Notes: generated by a model from the letters alone, not told the origin. DNA of 38,318 bases from an uncultured Clostridium sp. (GCA_905212085.1 CAJMDF010000018.1:1-38318), one strand, 5' to 3'. Positions 1 to 8,681 are shown, counted from the stretch's first letter. Program-made: numbers and translations.

Positions 1-21
1 TTTTTTTATAATATCATATAT

Positions 22-50
22 ATGATATAGAGTTTTTTTTGTACTATAAT
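22..50 (+). promoter_or_regulatory. promoter of the purD-like operon, leaderless type
   Basis: A TATAAT -10 box lies at 45-50 with a weak -35 (ATGATA, 22-27) and a 17-nt spacer. Exactly six bases separate the -10 from the ATG at 57, so transcription should start on or next to the start codon. There is no room for a Shine-Dalgarno sequence. Confidence 0.6.
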
Positions 51-56
51 ATGTAT

Positions 57-1301
57 ATGGAAAAGAGAAAAAAAGTATTAATTGTTGGTAATTCTGCAAA
101 AGAATTTGCATTAGTAAAAAAGTTTAAAAATTATGATTGTGATTTATTTGTAGCTCCTGGAAATTCAGCAATAAAAGAAATAGCTGAATGTGTTGATATC
201 AGAGAAGATAAAGTCCAAGAGCTATTAGAATTTGTATTAGAGAATGCAATTGATTTGACTATTGCAACTTCTGATATTGCAATAAAAAATGATATATCAG
301 GTCTTTTTCAAGCGAATTCTCAATTAATATTTGCTCCTACTGCTCAAAGTTCAACTTTTTCAATTAGTCGTTCGATAGGAAAGAAGTTTTTATATAAATT
401 ACGCATTCCCACACCTCGCTTTGCAATTTTTGATAAGTTGCAGATGGCAGTTGATTATTTAAAAACTGCTTCAATGCCTCAAGTTATTAGATCTGATGAA
501 GCGTCAGTTGCTGCTGATAGGTTGGTTTGTACAACATTTATTAATTCAAAGACTTTTGTTGAAGATTTATTCGTTCGAGATGAAAAAAAAGTTGTATTAG
601 AGGATTATGTCTATGGTCATGAGTTTACATTTTATATTGTAACAGATGGGTATAGTGCACTTCATCTTGCAACTGTTGCAAATTATAAATTTATGGAAAA
701 TGGCGATGCCGGTATTTTAACATCAGGGATTGGTTCATATACTCCTGATTATAAAGTCTCCAAAGATGTTGAGATGAATATAATGCAAAATGTTGTAGCT
801 CGTGTATTAGACTCCTTGCAAAAAAAGGAAACACCATATCTTGGAATTTTGGGCATTGATTGTGTTTTGACTACTGATAATCAGTTTGTAGTGTTAGATT
901 TTAAACCTTTTTTATCAGATCATGATGCAGAAGCAGTGTTAAATCTTGTTGATGAAAATTTGTTAACCCTTTTTGAAGCTTGTGCTGTAGGTTCTTTTGC
1001 CGATGATTATGAGAAAATAAATGTATCAGACAGTTCATCTGTATCTTGTGTTATATCTTCTCGCTCGGAAGGAAAGGTCATCAAAGGGCTAGATTTGGTT
1101 GAATCTGATATTTCACATTTCGGAAATATAAAAAATAAATATTTAGAGTATGAAACTGTTAAAGGTAAAACTTTAGTTGTTACAAAAACTGCAAAAACTC
1201 TTTCAAGAGCTCGTAAATTTTTGTATGAAGATATTGAGCTAATTAATTTTGACGGTAAAAAATACCGTACTGATATTTGTGAGCAGGTTGAAAATTTTTA
1301 A
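57..1301 (+). CDS. divergent PurD-like ATP-grasp protein (phosphoribosylamine-glycine ligase family)
   Basis: The 414-residue protein has the length and layout of GARS/PurD: an N-terminal nucleotide-fold start (KKVLIVGNSAKEFAL, where typical PurD has GxGGREHAL), a central ATP-grasp region (EDYVYGHEFTFY matches the EEFLxGEEFS block; DAGILTSGIGSYTP matches DxGPNTGGMGAYSP), and a C-terminal domain. Several family positions are changed. The metal-binding EFNxRFGDPETQ block reads LDFKPFLSDHDAE, so the Asn is Lys and GDPET is lost; the P-loop-like GxAAGKGV block is also absent. It may be a diverged or inactive paralogue rather than the purine enzyme, so no symbol is given. I chose the ATG at 57 because the -10 box ends six bases before it; in-frame ATG 51 and TTG 39 lie upstream of the predicted transcript. 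It heads an operon with dnaJ-like, queE, def, fmt and aroH. Confidence 0.75.
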   Translation: MEKRKKVLIVGNSAKEFALVKKFKNYDCDLFVAPGNSAIKEIAECVDIREDKVQELLEFVLENAIDLTIATSDIAIKNDISGLFQANSQLIFAPTAQSSTFSISRSIGKKFLYKLRIPTPRFAIFDKLQMAVDYLKTASMPQVIRSDEASVAADRLVCTTFINSKTFVEDLFVRDEKKVVLEDYVYGHEFTFYIVTDGYSALHLATVANYKFMENGDAGILTSGIGSYTPDYKVSKDVEMNIMQNVVARVLDSLQKKETPYLGILGIDCVLTTDNQFVVLDFKPFLSDHDAEAVLNLVDENLLTLFEACAVGSFADDYEKINVSDSSSVSCVISSRSEGKVIKGLDLVESDISHFGNIKNKYLEYETVKGKTLVVTKTAKTLSRARKFLYEDIELINFDGKKYRTDICEQVENF

Positions 1302-1322
1302 AACTTCATTATATATGAAGAT

Positions 1323-2336
1323 ATGAAAAACTATTATTCAATTCTTGGAGTTACACCGGACAGTTCAGATGCTGAAATTAAATCAGCATACAGACGTTTG
1401 GCAAGAAAATTTCATCCTGATGTAAATCCTTATGGTACGGCTCAATTTAAAGATATAACTGAGGCATATGAAGTTTTATCAGATGCAAAAAAAAGAATGC
1501 AATATGATACTATAAACGGATTTTTCAAATCTGCTCCAAAACAAGAAAAACAACATACATCATCTCAAAAAGCTCAAAGTGAGTATAAAAAAAATTCCTC
1601 AGCAAAAACACATACAGATCCTAAAATGTCTAAGGATGAATTCTCTAAAAAAATCAATGATATTTTTGAAGAGTTTTCAAGACCTCGAGCTAAAAAAGAA
1701 AAAGTTTATCCAAAACGTGGTGAAGATTTATTTGAAGATATTTCTATTACAATTAAAGAAGCTGTGAGTGGTGCTGAACGTATAATTAATGTTATGCATT
1801 CTTCGGAATGCCCAAATTGTAAAGGTCGAAAATTTATTAATGGAACTTTATGTCATGTTTGTAAAGGTACAGGTGAAAAAATTGAGCATAAAAAAATTAC
1901 CGTAAAAATCCCTAAAAATGTGAAAAATGGTACCAAATTAAGAATCTCACAAGAGGGAAAATGTGGTCAAAATGGAGGTCGTAACGGTGATTTATATTTG
2001 CAAATTAAAATTGAACCGAATAATAGAATTACATTTGACGGTAATAATGTTATTTATAATGTTCCTATTACTCCATTTGAAGCTGTTTTAGGTGGGAACA
2101 TCTCAATTCCTGTCTTTGAAGGTTCTGTTAATTTAAAGATCCCCCCAAAGACTCATTCAGGTCAAAAATTTCGCCTATCTGGTCAGGGGCTTAACCAAAA
2201 TGGAAAAGTAGGCGATATGATAGTTATTGTGCATATTGAAATTTCTTGTTCTTTGTCAGATGATGAAATCAGGCTTTATGAAAAGCTTAAAAAATTGTCA
2301 TCACAAAATATACGAGAGAATTTGTTAAATGAATAA
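1323..2336 (+). CDS. DnaJ/CbpA-like J-domain co-chaperone with a half-size zinc finger
   Basis: Residues 1-65 are a J domain with the HPD motif (KFHPDVNP) that stimulates Hsp70/DnaK ATPase. A charged, Ser/Lys-rich linker follows to about residue 135. From there it has the two-part DnaJ C-terminal substrate-binding domain and closes with the GDMIVIVHIEI strand typical of the family. Canonical DnaJ carries four CxxCxGxG repeats that bind two zinc ions. Here only CPNCKG and CHVCKGTG (about residues 163-184) are present, enough for one zinc site. The protein is 337 aa, between CbpA (about 300) and DnaJ (about 375). It follows the purD-like gene by 21 nt, and its last 8 nt overlap queE, so translation is probably coupled. 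No dnaK or grpE is in the window. It is probably an accessory J-protein and not the main DnaJ. Confidence 0.88.
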   Translation: MKNYYSILGVTPDSSDAEIKSAYRRLARKFHPDVNPYGTAQFKDITEAYEVLSDAKKRMQYDTINGFFKSAPKQEKQHTSSQKAQSEYKKNSSAKTHTDPKMSKDEFSKKINDIFEEFSRPRAKKEKVYPKRGEDLFEDISITIKEAVSGAERIINVMHSSECPNCKGRKFINGTLCHVCKGTGEKIEHKKITVKIPKNVKNGTKLRISQEGKCGQNGGRNGDLYLQIKIEPNNRITFDGNNVIYNVPITPFEAVLGGNISIPVFEGSVNLKIPPKTHSGQKFRLSGQGLNQNGKVGDMIVIVHIEISCSLSDDEIRLYEKLKKLSSQNIRENLLNE

Positions 2337-2997
2337 TGTAAGAATAAAAGAAATTTTTCAATCAATTCAAGGTGAAGGTCCTTATGTTGGTTACAAACAG
2401 CTATTTGTCCGTTTTTGTAATTGTAATTTGAAGTGTAATTATTGTGACACGGAGTTTTCTTCGGAAAGTGATTACAGGGAATATAATCCTTGTGAATTAG
2501 CTGAGGTTGTAAACTCATATAAATCTGTCCATTCTGTTTCTTTGACAGGGGGAGAGCCTCTTTTAGCTGCTGATTTTTTGAAAGATTTTTTGCCTTTAGT
2601 AAATAAGAAAATTTATTTAGAGACAAATGCAACTTTGGCTGATAAATTTTTAATTGTAAAACCATTTATTGATATTGTATCTGCTGATATTAAGTTAGAG
2701 AGTGCTACAGGTATAAAAGATTCTTATAAATTCCATGATAAATTTTTTGAAAACTGTTGTGGAATTGAAACTTTTGCCAAAATTGTTTTCAATAAAAAAA
2801 TTACAGATGATGAAATTCAAAATAGTTGTAATTTGGCGGAAAAATACGGTATTGAGCTTATTTTACAACCTGAAATGATAAAAGATAAGATGTCTGTATC
2901 TTCTGAATTTGCAGCTGCAATTCTTGATAAATTTTTGGACAGATATGAAAAAGTTCGATTAATACCTCAAGTTCATAAATTCTTAGATGTCAGATAA
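2329..2997 (+). CDS. queE: 7-carboxy-7-deazaguanine synthase QueE (radical SAM)
   Basis: QueE converts 6-carboxy-tetrahydropterin to 7-carboxy-7-deazaguanine in queuosine tRNA-modification synthesis. The start is diagnostic: EIFQSIQGEGPYVG is the family's substrate and Mg-binding opening, followed by the radical-SAM CxxxCxxC cluster motif in CNLKCNYCDTEF (about residues 32-39). TGGEPLL follows at about residue 75, the usual SAM-contact motif. The 222-aa length is normal. Its ATG lies inside the end of the J-protein gene (ATGAATAA overlap). The rest of the pathway (queC, queD, queF) is not in the window. Confidence 0.93.
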   Translation: MNNVRIKEIFQSIQGEGPYVGYKQLFVRFCNCNLKCNYCDTEFSSESDYREYNPCELAEVVNSYKSVHSVSLTGGEPLLAADFLKDFLPLVNKKIYLETNATLADKFLIVKPFIDIVSADIKLESATGIKDSYKFHDKFFENCCGIETFAKIVFNKKITDDEIQNSCNLAEKYGIELILQPEMIKDKMSVSSEFAAAILDKFLDRYEKVRLIPQVHKFLDVR

Positions 2998-3049
2998 ACT
3001 TTTTTATAGTATAGTATATTAAGAGGAAGTATTAGTAAAGAGGTTTAAT

Positions 3050-3622
3050 ATGTCTGTAAAAAGAGTTTTGCAATATGGTGAAAAAAGTTTAAGGGAGCCT
3101 TCAAAAGAGGTTCATAAGGTATCTAAAAAAATTCAAGATCTTGTTCAGGATTTGTTGGATACTATGTATGCAAAAAATGGTGTGGGGATGGCTGCACCTC
3201 AAATTGGTGTAAATTATAGAGTTTTTGTCGTAGATGTTTCGAAAAATGATGAGCCTTTAAATCCAATAGTATTTATAAATCCTAAGATTATAAAAAAATC
3301 AGGTGCTATCGTTGCGCAGGAAGGTTGTATAAGTTTCCCTGAAGCATATACTGATGTAAAACGTTATTCATATGTTATGGTAAAAGCACTCGACAGACAT
3401 GGACGTCCGTTTGTAATGGAAGCAAAGGATGGTTGTCTTCTTGCTCGTGCAATTCAGCATGAAAATGATCATTTGGACGGTGTTTTATTTATTGACCATT
3501 GCGTAAATCGTTTTGAAACTGATAATATTTTAGCAAAACATAACCTCCCGCCTGTAGAAGCTGATAAATTGATTAGTGAACCTGAGATTGATAAGGAATT
3601 GGAAAGTAAGAAAAATGATTAA
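3050..3622 (+). CDS. def: peptide deformylase
   Basis: It removes the formyl group from the N-terminal methionine of new proteins. All three family motifs are intact: GVGMAAPQIG (motif 1), EGCISFPE with the metal-binding Cys (motif 2) and QHENDHLDG with the HExxH metal site and catalytic Glu (motif 3). The 190 residues include about 20 extra charged residues at the C-terminus. AGAGG about ten bases before the ATG is the ribosome-binding site. It directly precedes fmt with an 8-nt overlap, the classic def-fmt pairing that couples deformylation with formylation of the initiator tRNA. Confidence 0.96.
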   Translation: MSVKRVLQYGEKSLREPSKEVHKVSKKIQDLVQDLLDTMYAKNGVGMAAPQIGVNYRVFVVDVSKNDEPLNPIVFINPKIIKKSGAIVAQEGCISFPEAYTDVKRYSYVMVKALDRHGRPFVMEAKDGCLLARAIQHENDHLDGVLFIDHCVNRFETDNILAKHNLPPVEADKLISEPEIDKELESKKND

Positions 3623-4526
3623 TGTAGTTTTTTTCGGAACGCCTGCTATTGCGTTAAAATCTTTGGAATATCTTTATAATTCAGATAAAATTAATGTGTT
3701 GGCTGTTGTTACTCAGCCTGACAAACCAGCAGGAAGAGGGCATAAATTGTCTATGTCTCCGATAAAACAATTTGCTATAGAAAAAAACTTGCCTGTATTT
3801 CAGCCTAAATCTATACGAAAGGAACCTGATATTCAACTTGAATTAAAGAAGTTAAATCCTGATTTCTTTGTAACCTTTGCATTTGGGCAGATTTTATCTC
3901 AAGATGTTTTGGATATCCCTAAGTATGAAACAATAAATCTTCATGCTTCATTGCTCCCAAAATACAGAGGTGCAAATCCAATTCAAAGAGCTATAATTAA
4001 TGGTGATAAAGAAACTGGTATTTGCACTATGATTACTGAATTAGGGCTTGATTGCGGGGATGTTTGCTTAAGAGAAGTAATTCAAATTCCTGATGATATG
4101 ACTTGTGTTGATTTATTTGAACAAATAAGTAATAAGTCTCCTGTACTTATTGAAAAAACATTAATTGGGTTAGTTGATAAATCTATTACTCCTCAAAAAC
4201 AATCAGAAGAGGGAGTTTGCATGGCAAATAAATTGACTAAAGAAGAAACTCTTATTGATTGGACTAAATCTGCTCAAGAAATTCATAATTTAGTCAGAGG
4301 TATTTGTAAATTTCCGTCTGCATATTTTATGCATAATGATAAAATTATTAAAGTTCTTGAAACTAAGGTTGTCAAAGCTTCAGGCGCTTGCGGAGAATTT
4401 GTGAAAATTTCAAAAGACGGTATTTTAGTTGGTTGCGGTAAAGATTGTATTTTACTTGTAAAAGTTAAGCCGGAAGGAAAAGGAGAAATGTTTGCCAGAG
4501 ATTGGGCAAACGGGTTAAAAAAATGA
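3615..4526 (+). CDS. fmt: methionyl-tRNA formyltransferase
   Basis: It formylates Met-tRNAfMet with 10-formyl-tetrahydrofolate to make the bacterial initiator tRNA. It shows the N-terminal FFGTPAIA motif, the formyl-THF site HASLLPKYRGANPIQ with its catalytic His, and a GLDCGD block; the C-terminal tRNA-binding domain begins near residue 205. The start at 3615 gives 303 aa and begins MINVVFFGTP, as in the family. An upstream in-frame ATG at 3576 would add 13 residues read from inside def and is unlikely. The ATG overlaps the def stop by 8 nt, with GGAAAG just upstream as ribosome-binding site, and its own stop overlaps the next gene as ATGA. Confidence 0.96.
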   Translation: MINVVFFGTPAIALKSLEYLYNSDKINVLAVVTQPDKPAGRGHKLSMSPIKQFAIEKNLPVFQPKSIRKEPDIQLELKKLNPDFFVTFAFGQILSQDVLDIPKYETINLHASLLPKYRGANPIQRAIINGDKETGICTMITELGLDCGDVCLREVIQIPDDMTCVDLFEQISNKSPVLIEKTLIGLVDKSITPQKQSEEGVCMANKLTKEETLIDWTKSAQEIHNLVRGICKFPSAYFMHNDKIIKVLETKVVKASGACGEFVKISKDGILVGCGKDCILLVKVKPEGKGEMFARDWANGLKK

Positions 4527-4870
4527 TTACAAAGGGAATTCGAGGAGCAATTACACTTGAAGAAAATTCTGAAGATGCAATAAAATTTGCGACTTTGGAA
4601 CTTTTAAATGCTTTGATATTTGCAAATAGTATAGAAGAATCAATGATTTCTCATGTTATTTTTACTTTGACGAGTGATTTGAATGCTGCATTTCCTGCTA
4701 AATTTGCAAGAGTTGATTTAGGATGGAAAAATACTGCAATGATGTGTTTCCATGAGTTAGATGTCCCAAATTCTTTACCCAAATGTCTAAGAGTATTGGT
4801 CGTAATAAATTGTGATGAAAAATTTGTTCCACAATTTGTATATCTTAAAGGGGCTAAAGTTTTAAGATAA
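4523..4870 (+). CDS. aroH: chorismate mutase, monofunctional AroH class
   Basis: It rearranges chorismate to prephenate, the branch point to Phe and Tyr. The 115-residue protein matches the trimeric AroH fold rather than AroQ. It has RGAI at the start (active-site Arg), LTSDLNAAFPAKFAR (Bacillus Arg63 region), MCFHELDV (Cys75/Glu78 region), KCLRVLVV (Arg90) and VYLKGAKVL (Tyr108 region). The ATGA overlap with fmt fixes the start at 4523. It is the last gene of the operon. It faces the 741-aa gene convergently, with only about 20 nt of A/T sequence between them and no strong terminator. Confidence 0.93.
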   Translation: MITKGIRGAITLEENSEDAIKFATLELLNALIFANSIEESMISHVIFTLTSDLNAAFPAKFARVDLGWKNTAMMCFHELDVPNSLPKCLRVLVVINCDEKFVPQFVYLKGAKVLR

Positions 4871-4892
4871 TTTTTATTATTTATAATTATAA

Positions 4893-7118
4893 TTAGTCAA
4901 GTTTGGTAATTTCACTCATAGCAGGATCTAAAAGTCTTCTGCCAATATTTGGAAATTCTATTGAGCAAAGCATTTTATTACCATATTTTATCATTCTTTC
5001 AACAATACCTTCACCATATTTTGGGGTAGATACTTTATCTCCGGGTTCAAGTGTTTGATTTATATTAGGTTCCAAATCATCTGTTTCGTAAATTGGAACA
5101 ACAGGTGTTTGTTGACTGTTTTCAGAATCTTGAAAATCCTCAAGTTGTATATTATTATCATCTACAGATAAATCATCTATTAAATTCAGATCATCTTCAG
5201 TGAGTTCATCTGTTTCTGGATTATCATTATCCGGTAATTCATAATTTTCATCCGGTAGTTTTTCATAGAAAACTTTATCTACGTCTTTTGCAACTTGTTC
5301 AACTAATTCGTCATTAGGTTCGATTATTTGCGGTTCTCCAAAGTTTTCCTCAATATCTGTATCTTCTACAGAATAATCAATTTCCGGCTCTTGGATATCT
5401 ATTTGAGGTTCAATTTCTTCTTCATTAATATTTTCTATATCATTTTCTTGATTGAAAAATTCTATTGAATTTTCTTCTTGATTATTTGTAGAATCATTTG
5501 ATGATTTTTCCGGAGTTTCTATTATTAGGTTATCAGAATTCACATCTTCTATAATATTGGGTTCTTCAACGATTTCTTGTGTCTCCAGAACGTTATCTAC
5601 AGGAGGAAGAGTGTTATCAATATGAATACTTTCATCTATTGCAACAATTTCTGTATTATCTGTTGATGTATCGTTTTGTTCGACAGGAGTTTCATTAATA
5701 GTAATATCTGGGTATTCTACTTCTGGAATTTGGTTAATATTGATTTTGTTATTTGTGTCAATATTTTCTGCTGAATTATTTTCAATTACCTCTGTATTGG
5801 ATTCCTGTTCGTTATTTTCAGTATCTTCTTCCTGAATTTGAGGCATTGGGATTATATTACTGTCGTTTTTTATAATTTCTTCATTGGTATTAGTATTTTC
5901 TTCATCTGTAGATATTTCATTTTCAGAAAGATCTATTTCATTAAGTTCAACTATTAAAGGAATATTTTGTGTATGTGCGCCATAGACAATGAATTCATCT
6001 TGGTTTAATTTATTCAAAAATGTATTGTAACTTGCAAAATCGTGCTGCAAAGTAAGTGGAGCAAAAAGAATTAAATTTTGAGCAGCTTCTTTTATTTCCT
6101 GCAGATACTTATAATCGTGGGAACAAATAAGAGTTGTGTATATATTACTGCGTCCCAAGAATTTTTTTAATAATTTTTTATCTGTATTATTATTATCAAT
6201 TTTTACAAAAGAATAGATATCTGATTTTATAGAGTACATAATATCATATGTGTATGTCATAATTTCTTTTTGTAATAAATATGGCATATCAGAAATATCT
6301 ATAACTGCTATGTCTGATTTTTCGATTGCAATGCTTAGATTTAAGACATCTTTTAATGTTTCTGCAAAAACTTGTAAATCCCTATATTTTAATAATTTAT
6401 TCTTTAATAGTACAAGTTCGGTAATTTTTGTTTCTTTATATTGTTGATCAACTACGTTCAGGAAGGTTTCAAACGGAAGATAACCTTCAGGAAGTGTTTT
6501 TGTATATTCTTGTACTTCTATGAATATATCTTGAATAATTGCTTTGCTAGTTGCATCAACATCTTCAAGTTCAGTGTCATAGATGAAATTTATTGTATCG
6601 TAATTTAACGGTAATTTGAAATCTTTTCCAAAGTATAGTTTGTTTTCCCAATCAAATTGACCATCTGTATCAAATATAACAACCTTATTTTTAAATTGTT
6701 TAATAATATTATTAAGCAGTGTTGATGTATTTTCTAAATTATTAGAACATATTAATAAGTTATTATCAAATATAGTTTTATCAACTTTTAATTGAATATT
6801 TTGTTGAGCCAATTCGCCTAAAATTATTGGGTCTTCTATAGGAATAATGTCAAGTAACTCATTTGATGGAAGTATAGAAACTCTAGCTTTTGTAGATGGA
6901 ATTGTTCCATTATAATTTTTTAGGATTCCATCTTCATTAAATGTAAATAATAATTTTACAATTGCAAAATTTTTAGTGGCATCCGCTTTAATATTAACAA
7001 CTTGAGCTACATAAGGAGTGTTTGTATCCTCAATGATTACAAAATTAGAGAGTGCAAGATTATCTTTTACATCATACTCTATTTTTACTAAATTGTTCTT
7101 AATTTCCAATACTTTCAT
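4893..7118 (-). CDS. HerA-like pseudo-ATPase with acidic linker and PcrA/UvrD-type C-terminal Tudor domain
   Basis: The 741 residues fall into three parts. Residues 1 to about 400 resemble a HerA/FtsK-type ATPase: a beta-rich start like a HAS barrel, then a Rossmann-like core with KVVIFDTDGQFDW, close to the DxHGEY block of HerA. The Walker A position (about 125-140, CSNNLENTSTLLN) has no GK[ST], so ATP binding is doubtful. Residues from about 400 to 685 are a very acidic, Asn-rich, probably disordered linker. The last 50 residues (GDKVSTPKYGEGIVERMI...LLDPAMSEITKL) match the Tudor-like domain at the C-terminus of PcrA/UvrD helicases, which binds RNA polymerase. AGGTGAGGA lies nine to ten bases before the ATG. 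It is the last gene of the nadD-yqeK operon. A role at transcribing polymerase is inference. Confidence 0.6.
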   Translation of the reverse strand: MKVLEIKNNLVKIEYDVKDNLALSNFVIIEDTNTPYVAQVVNIKADATKNFAIVKLLFTFNEDGILKNYNGTIPSTKARVSILPSNELLDIIPIEDPIILGELAQQNIQLKVDKTIFDNNLLICSNNLENTSTLLNNIIKQFKNKVVIFDTDGQFDWENKLYFGKDFKLPLNYDTINFIYDTELEDVDATSKAIIQDIFIEVQEYTKTLPEGYLPFETFLNVVDQQYKETKITELVLLKNKLLKYRDLQVFAETLKDVLNLSIAIEKSDIAVIDISDMPYLLQKEIMTYTYDIMYSIKSDIYSFVKIDNNNTDKKLLKKFLGRSNIYTTLICSHDYKYLQEIKEAAQNLILFAPLTLQHDFASYNTFLNKLNQDEFIVYGAHTQNIPLIVELNEIDLSENEISTDEENTNTNEEIIKNDSNIIPMPQIQEEDTENNEQESNTEVIENNSAENIDTNNKININQIPEVEYPDITINETPVEQNDTSTDNTEIVAIDESIHIDNTLPPVDNVLETQEIVEEPNIIEDVNSDNLIIETPEKSSNDSTNNQEENSIEFFNQENDIENINEEEIEPQIDIQEPEIDYSVEDTDIEENFGEPQIIEPNDELVEQVAKDVDKVFYEKLPDENYELPDNDNPETDELTEDDLNLIDDLSVDDNNIQLEDFQDSENSQQTPVVPIYETDDLEPNINQTLEPGDKVSTPKYGEGIVERMIKYGNKMLCSIEFPNIGRRLLDPAMSEITKLD

Positions 7119-7159
7119 CTAGACTTCCTCACCTTGAAAAATATTTTACCATGAACATG

Positions 7160-7735
7160 CTAGTTTTGTAATAAATCTTGAAGTTTATTATAGATTTCAA
7201 TTGTTAAAAGGCATATTTTCAAGTCTCTTTTTACAAGGCTTTTTATTGTTTCTTTATAACATTTCAAAAGAGCTTTGTTTATTCCATTCGGCTCATCTAA
7301 CAGTTTTACTATTTTTTCGGAATATTCTTTATCTCTAGTATTAGGCTCAATTTTATCAGCTAAAAATACAATTTTTTCAAAATCAGTCATATCAAGTCTG
7401 CCAAGTGTATGCCATCTGATAGCTGATAAAATTTCTTTATCGTTTATTTTAAATTCTTTTTCTGCAATGTAAGCACTCACAGGTGCATGTAAAGTTTTAT
7501 AATTAAGCATTTCACATTCTTCGACATTTAAATGCTTGTGTATAATATTTAGCAATTTTTCATTAGAAAAACATTTTGCACAATCATGCAAAAGCCCTGC
7601 AAGATAAGCTTTTTCACTATCTAAATTGAATTTAATTGCAAGTTCTTTTGCACATTCGGCTGTGCCTAGTGTATGAAAATATCTTTCTTCATTAAGATTG
7701 TTTTTTAACCAACTAAGTATTTCTGTATAATCCAT
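7160..7735 (-). CDS. yqeK: YqeK-family HD phosphohydrolase (predicted Ap4A hydrolase)
   Basis: YqeK enzymes split diadenosine tetraphosphate symmetrically into two ADP. The HD signature is intact: YFHTLGTAECA gives the first His, LAGLLHDCAK the HD pair, and a further His lies at KTLHAP; IRWHTLG and FLADKIEPN are conserved family blocks. The 191-aa length is normal. It overlaps the end of nadD by 23 nt. The nadD-yqeK order is common in Firmicutes and cyanobacteria, where rsfS usually follows. Here rsfS is replaced by the HerA-like gene. Confidence 0.9.
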   Translation of the reverse strand: MDYTEILSWLKNNLNEERYFHTLGTAECAKELAIKFNLDSEKAYLAGLLHDCAKCFSNEKLLNIIHKHLNVEECEMLNYKTLHAPVSAYIAEKEFKINDKEILSAIRWHTLGRLDMTDFEKIVFLADKIEPNTRDKEYSEKIVKLLDEPNGINKALLKCYKETIKSLVKRDLKICLLTIEIYNKLQDLLQN

Positions 7736-8300
7736 TTTTATTTATGTAATCCTCTACTTCTTTTGATACTATATCTTTTATTGGTAATCCTTTAGAAATT
7801 CTATTTCTTAATTCTGTTGATGAAATATCTATAAAAGGCATTTGGGCAATTGTGTAGTTATAGCCCATATTTTTAAGATGAGTTAAATCTACTTTTTCAT
7901 TTTCTCTTATAAATACAATAAAATCAACAAGCTTTTTGAATTTATCAGTTTCATACCAGCTTTCAATTTTTTCAAAAGCGTCTGTTCCTATAATAAAATT
8001 AATTTTTCCGTCTATTTTATACTGTTTATATAGTTCTAGTGCCGTGAGATATGAATATGATTTACCTTCATTTTTATATTCGATATCTGAGATTTCAAAA
8101 TGCGGATTATCTTTAATGGCAATTTTTACCATATTATAACGATGTTGGCACATTCCCTGTGAATAATTTTTATGTGGCGGTTTGTAGGCAGGTATGAAAA
8201 TGATTTTGTCAAAACCAAAATGTTCTAATACATATTCTGCCATTTTTATGTGAGCTTTGTGAATAGGGTTGAAAGTCCCTGAAAAAATGCACAATTTCAT
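7713..8300 (-). CDS. nadD: nicotinate-nucleotide adenylyltransferase
   Basis: It adenylates nicotinate mononucleotide in NAD synthesis. The nucleotidyltransferase opening SGTFNPIHKAHI carries the (H/T)xGH-type site with HKAH in the second position, followed by FIPAYKPPHK. FIIGTDAF and the C-terminal ISSTELRNRI (ISSTxIR) complete the fold. At 195 aa it has the usual length. Its ATG lies six bases after a TATAAT box, so the mRNA is probably leaderless. Confidence 0.94.
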   Translation of the reverse strand: MKLCIFSGTFNPIHKAHIKMAEYVLEHFGFDKIIFIPAYKPPHKNYSQGMCQHRYNMVKIAIKDNPHFEISDIEYKNEGKSYSYLTALELYKQYKIDGKINFIIGTDAFEKIESWYETDKFKKLVDFIVFIRENEKVDLTHLKNMGYNYTIAQMPFIDISSTELRNRISKGLPIKDIVSKEVEDYINKNGLYRNT

Positions 8301-8306
8301 AATTAA

Positions 8307-8335
8307 ATTATAGTATAAATATTTAAATATGATAA
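8307..8335 (-). promoter_or_regulatory. nadD promoter, leaderless type
   Basis: On the minus strand TTATCA (8335-8330) and TATAAT (8312-8307) are separated by 17 nt. Six bases then lead to the nadD ATG at 8300. This is the same geometry as at four other genes here. Confidence 0.65.
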
Positions 8336-8364
8336 AAAAAACCTGATTTCAATTGAAACCAGGT
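8334..8364 (-). terminator. rho-independent terminator of the 54-codon gene
   Basis: A ten-pair hairpin with one mismatch (ACCTGGTTTC, loop AATT, GAAATCAGGT on the minus strand) is followed by seven T. It lies 42 nt after the stop at 8406 and just upstream of the nadD promoter, so it insulates nadD. Confidence 0.85.
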
Positions 8365-8405
8365 ACAAAATTTGTAGGGGAAAAATTAATTGGAGTTAAA
8401 TTGTG

Positions 8406-8570
8406 TTAAATTAAATGTAAAGCTTGTTTGTTTGCCATTGCGATGAAATTCATCTGTGCAAATAATAAATCTGATCTATCTTCAAATGGTTGGTTATTGT
8501 TAACAGTAACTTGATTTTCGTAGATGTTTTTTAATTTATCATCAATTTTTTTCAAATTTGCAACTGCCAT
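8406..8570 (-). CDS. small 54-aa protein, unknown
   Basis: It starts MAVANLKKIDDKLKN and ends NFIAMANKQALHLI. It appears helical, has no signal peptide, and matches no family I know. Support for a real gene: a complete transcription unit, with TTGATA/TATACA promoter boxes (8631-8626 and 8608-8603, 17-nt spacer), GAGAGG before the ATG and its own terminator at 8364-8334. It is divergent from the 720-aa protein gene. Its promoter shares an unusual AT block with the candidate small RNA near 28190. Confidence 0.65.
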   Translation of the reverse strand: MAVANLKKIDDKLKNIYENQVTVNNNQPFEDRSDLLFAQMNFIAMANKQALHLI

Positions 8571-8602
8571 TTTATGCCTCTCATTCTCTTATTTATCGCT
8601 TG

Positions 8603-8631
8603 TGTATATATAAAGTATATGCAAATATCAA
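8603..8631 (-). promoter_or_regulatory. promoter of the 54-codon gene
   Basis: TTGATA and TATACA are 17 nt apart on the minus strand. The spacer and -10 contain TATACTTTATATATA, which recurs almost unchanged at 28173-28188 on the plus strand. Confidence 0.6.
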
Positions 8632-8681
8632 AATTTCAAAAAAGATAGAACTTGTTACATTTCGTAATATTTTATTTTAAA

